A stretch of DNA of 64,000 nt. Origin: JAVBKV01 sp031553885. Lineage in GTDB: Bacteria > Bacteroidota > Bacteroidia > Bacteroidales > Azobacteroidaceae. The stretch covers positions 54,514-118,513 of the forward strand of contig JAVBKV010000011.1 of the NCBI GenBank assembly GCA_031553885.1. Reading direction: 5' to 3'. The notes under the pieces are model-generated. The model was not told the DNA's origin, did not search any database, and saw only the letters and a list, made by a program, of their open reading frames with translations. A program made the translations under genes and the position numbers. Positions 62,175 to 64,000 of the stretch are shown here, in pieces. The first letter of the stretch is position 1. Each line of letters starts with the position of its first letter.

Positions 62175-62879
62175 TTGTTAAGTGAAAACGACATATTATT
62201 CAGGGATGAAAGTCTGATTGCCATTAATAAACCTTGTGGCCTGCAGGTTCATCGTACCTCTATTTCGGAGGAAGAGGATGAATTCGCATTACAGCAGACC
62301 CGTGATTTGATCGGAACACGGGTTTATCCGGTCCACAGGCTTGACAAACCAACTTCGGGTGTGCTTATTTTTGCTCTTTCTCCCGATATTGCATCCGCCA
62401 TACAGCGTATGTTTGTTGAAAGAAAAATAAAGAAAATCTATACAGCCTTAGTCAGGGGGTGGTTTTCCGAAGAGCCCATACATTTGAATTATCCTGTCAA
62501 AAGTTCTACAGGAAACCTTCAGGATGCGGAAACTTATTTCCATTTGCAGGAAAAATTTGTATTCCCATTTCCAGTTCGACCCTATGCCACAGCCCGTTAT
62601 TCCGTCATTGAAGCAATACCGGCAACGGGACGCTGGCACCAGATCCGGCAACATTTGGCGCACCTCAGGCATTATATCATCAATGACCGGGTACATGGCG
62701 ACGGACATCACAACCGGTTGTTTACGGAACGACTGGGCATCCCTAATTTATTTTTACATGCCGGAAAGCTGGAATTCGACCATCCGGTTACAGGAAACAG
62801 GATTCTCCTGGAAGCCGGATTTCCGGAACATTGGAATCAATTAAAAAATATAAAAACACATGAAAGCAGTTATTCTTGA
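62175..62879 (+). CDS. truC: tRNA pseudouridine synthase, TruC-like
   Basis: 234 residues. This RluA-family enzyme modifies U65 of tRNAs in its TruC branch. The catalytic Asp is in HRLDKPTSGVL; TGRWHQIRQHLAH is the second motif. The start is a TTG at 62175 (MLSENDILFRDESL); no in-frame ATG precedes the conserved N-terminus. Its 3' end overlaps the next gene by 20 bases. Confidence 0.88.
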   Translation: MLSENDILFRDESLIAINKPCGLQVHRTSISEEEDEFALQQTRDLIGTRVYPVHRLDKPTSGVLIFALSPDIASAIQRMFVERKIKKIYTALVRGWFSEEPIHLNYPVKSSTGNLQDAETYFHLQEKFVFPFPVRPYATARYSVIEAIPATGRWHQIRQHLAHLRHYIINDRVHGDGHHNRLFTERLGIPNLFLHAGKLEFDHPVTGNRILLEAGFPEHWNQLKNIKTHESSYS

Positions 62880-63816
62880 TGGCTACCGGCTCAATCCTGG
62901 CGATTTGACCTGGAAAGGCTTTTCCGACTTATGTACGTGTGAATTTCATGAATTCACCGCTCTTGAAGATACTATTCACCGCTCTTCGGATGCAGAAGTC
63001 CTGATTACCAACAAAACCGTTCTTTCCGAATCCATCATCAGTCAATTGCCCCGGTTAAAATACATCGGGATCTTAGCTACCGGCTACAATGTCGTTGATA
63101 TCGAAGCAGCCAGAAAACGAGGCATTGTGGTTACCAACATTCCGGCTTACAGTACGGAATCCGTAGCCCAAACAGTTTTTGCACACCTGTTGAATATTAC
63201 CCAACATGTAGCCCATCACGCTAATGAAGTAAAAAAAGGACGCTGGTCGAGAAACCGGGATTTCTGCTTCTGGGATACCCCGTTGATTGCACTCAACGGG
63301 CTGACTATGGGTATTATCGGCCTGGGACATATCGGACAGATGGTTGCGACCATTGCACAATCTTTCGGAATGAAAGTCATCGCTTTTACGTCCAAGCCTC
63401 AGGAAAAACTCACCCCGGGAATCAGTAAAGTCAGCCTGGAAACCCTGTTTCAGGAAAGTGACGTATTGTCTTTGCATTGTCCCCTGACGAAAGAAACGGA
63501 TAAAGTGATCAACGAAAAAAATCTCGCTCTGATGAAACCTTCGGCTATCCTGATCAATACCAGCCGGGGCGGACTTATCGACGAACCGGCCCTGGCACGG
63601 GCGCTGAATGAAGGAAAATTGTTTGCCGCCGGAGTCGACGTCCTGTCTACAGAACCTCCGAAGGAAGACAATCCTTTGATTACCGCTAAAAATTGTTACA
63701 TCACTCCTCACTATGCCTGGGCAACTAAAGCCGCCCGCCGGAAGTTGATGGACATTGCCGTTTCCAACCTGAAAGCATTTCTGGAAGGATATCCTCAAAA
63801 TAATGTAGCCGGCTAA
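62860..63816 (+). CDS. D-2-hydroxyacid dehydrogenase (glycerate dehydrogenase-like)
   Basis: 318 residues. The NAD motif is GLGHIGQMVATIAQSFG; the catalytic Arg is in NTSRGGLID, the Glu in ALNEGKLFAAGVDVLSTEPP and the His in ITPHYAWA, as in hydroxypyruvate reductase/glycerate dehydrogenase. The substrate is not proven. It overlaps the pseudouridine synthase gene by 20 bases. Confidence 0.9.
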   Translation: MKAVILDGYRLNPGDLTWKGFSDLCTCEFHEFTALEDTIHRSSDAEVLITNKTVLSESIISQLPRLKYIGILATGYNVVDIEAARKRGIVVTNIPAYSTESVAQTVFAHLLNITQHVAHHANEVKKGRWSRNRDFCFWDTPLIALNGLTMGIIGLGHIGQMVATIAQSFGMKVIAFTSKPQEKLTPGISKVSLETLFQESDVLSLHCPLTKETDKVINEKNLALMKPSAILINTSRGGLIDEPALARALNEGKLFAAGVDVLSTEPPKEDNPLITAKNCYITPHYAWATKAARRKLMDIAVSNLKAFLEGYPQNNVAG

Positions 63817-63825
63817 CAAAACAAT

Positions 63826-63863
63826 ATATCTTTTAAGTTGTTTTTAACAATATAAAAAGATAT
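63826..63863. repeat. AT-rich inverted repeat
   Basis: ATATCTTTT (63826-63834) and AAAAGATAT (63855-63863) are perfect complements with a 20-base loop. It lies just after the dehydrogenase stop and before the transposase gene. It could end the dehydrogenase transcript or mark the edge of the insertion sequence; no poly-T tail follows. Confidence 0.4.
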
Positions 63864-63897
63864 AAGTACGTGATATAAATTAGTTTCTATTATTTAT

Positions 63898-63905
63898 TAC
63901 CTTTG
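63898..63905 (+). promoter_or_regulatory. -7 promoter box TACCTTTG for the transposase gene
   Basis: Exact TAnnTTTG match, only 8 bases before the ATG at 63914. The message would have almost no leader, which may keep transposase expression low. No -33 element was seen. Confidence 0.45.
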
Positions 63906-63913
63906 CACCCATT

Positions 63914-64000
63914 ATGGGACGAGTTAATACTCCAGTTCTAACATCAGCACAGCGCCAAGCGTTGGAATTGGGATTAAAACAAGGCGCAAGCCACTGTTTC
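63914..64000 (+). CDS. Transposase fragment, IS630-like, cut by window
   Basis: 29 codons to the window edge with no stop. GRVNTPVLTSAQRQALELGL followed by KQGASHCF matches the opening of IS630-type helix-turn-helix transposases of Bacteroidota. The main catalytic part lies outside the window, so the element, its integrity and its ends cannot be judged. Confidence 0.6.
   Translation, partial: MGRVNTPVLTSAQRQALELGLKQGASHCF

Noticed and set aside
63073..63819. Minus-strand open frame of 248 codons opposite the dehydrogenase
   Set aside because: Antisense to a dehydrogenase with intact NAD and catalytic motifs. No motifs of its own.

Overview
The window reads as a chromosomal segment of a Bacteroidota bacterium, most likely of the order Bacteroidales. 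The evidence is the fused lpxC-fabZ gene, a PorZ homologue and T9SS-type C-terminal sorting domains, many short lipoprotein and outer-membrane barrel genes, frequent -7 boxes of the form TAnnTTTG (often TACCTTTG) just upstream of genes, and no strong Shine-Dalgarno sequences. Family-level placement (for example Odoribacteraceae) would be a guess.

Layout, left to right. 1-6300 is accessory surface and polysaccharide biology: a cut lipoprotein, a cysteine-rich lipoprotein, a GH51 arabinofuranosidase, a polysaccharide-deacetylase-like protein, and the decayed remains of a T9SS-exported Ig-like protein. 6370-9670 holds upp, ruvB and a MOP-family flippase. 9700-11860 holds two convergent exported proteins of unknown function. 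11928-16288 is a leader RNA with an intrinsic terminator, an S46 dipeptidyl-peptidase, an M23 endopeptidase-like protein and dxr. A 250-bp palindromic element flanked by two copies of the dxr tail separates dxr from rseP, a small unknown gene and a PagL-type lipid A deacylase (to 19446). 19409-25141 is a minus-strand operon: MscS channel, outer-membrane protein and two exported FAD oxidoreductases. 25236-30908 carries prfA, an outer-membrane barrel, a propeller lipoprotein, pyrF and an HD hydrolase. 30890-35709 is the lipid A operon lpxD, lpxC-fabZ, lpxA, followed by a pRiA4b ORF-3 family gene and miaA.

35778-40754 is the most unusual block: an anaerobic sulfatase maturase, a trigger-factor-like protein lacking its PPIase domain, a lipoprotein formylglycine-generating enzyme that keeps both copper-binding cysteines, and an exported arylsulfatase, ended by a strong terminator. 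It looks like a self-contained sulfatase folding and activation cassette.

40754-43063 is a minus-strand operon (RHH-like protein, cyclophilin lipoprotein, tadA, SDR). 43111-54873 is mostly housekeeping: YraN, an Rpn/PD-(D/E)XK protein, MmcQ, birA, pyrH, frr, rsgA, a YitT protein, rdgB, porZ, pckA and a thioredoxin-like lipoprotein. 54932-62085 holds comM and the minus-strand operon GNAT-parE-lipoprotein-coaD-S41 protease. 62175-63816 holds a TruC-like pseudouridine synthase and a 2-hydroxyacid dehydrogenase. The first 29 codons of a probable IS630-type transposase end the window.

No tRNA, rRNA or CRISPR array was seen. Several apparent TTG starts lie inside -7 promoter boxes, so those genes are given here with downstream ATG starts.
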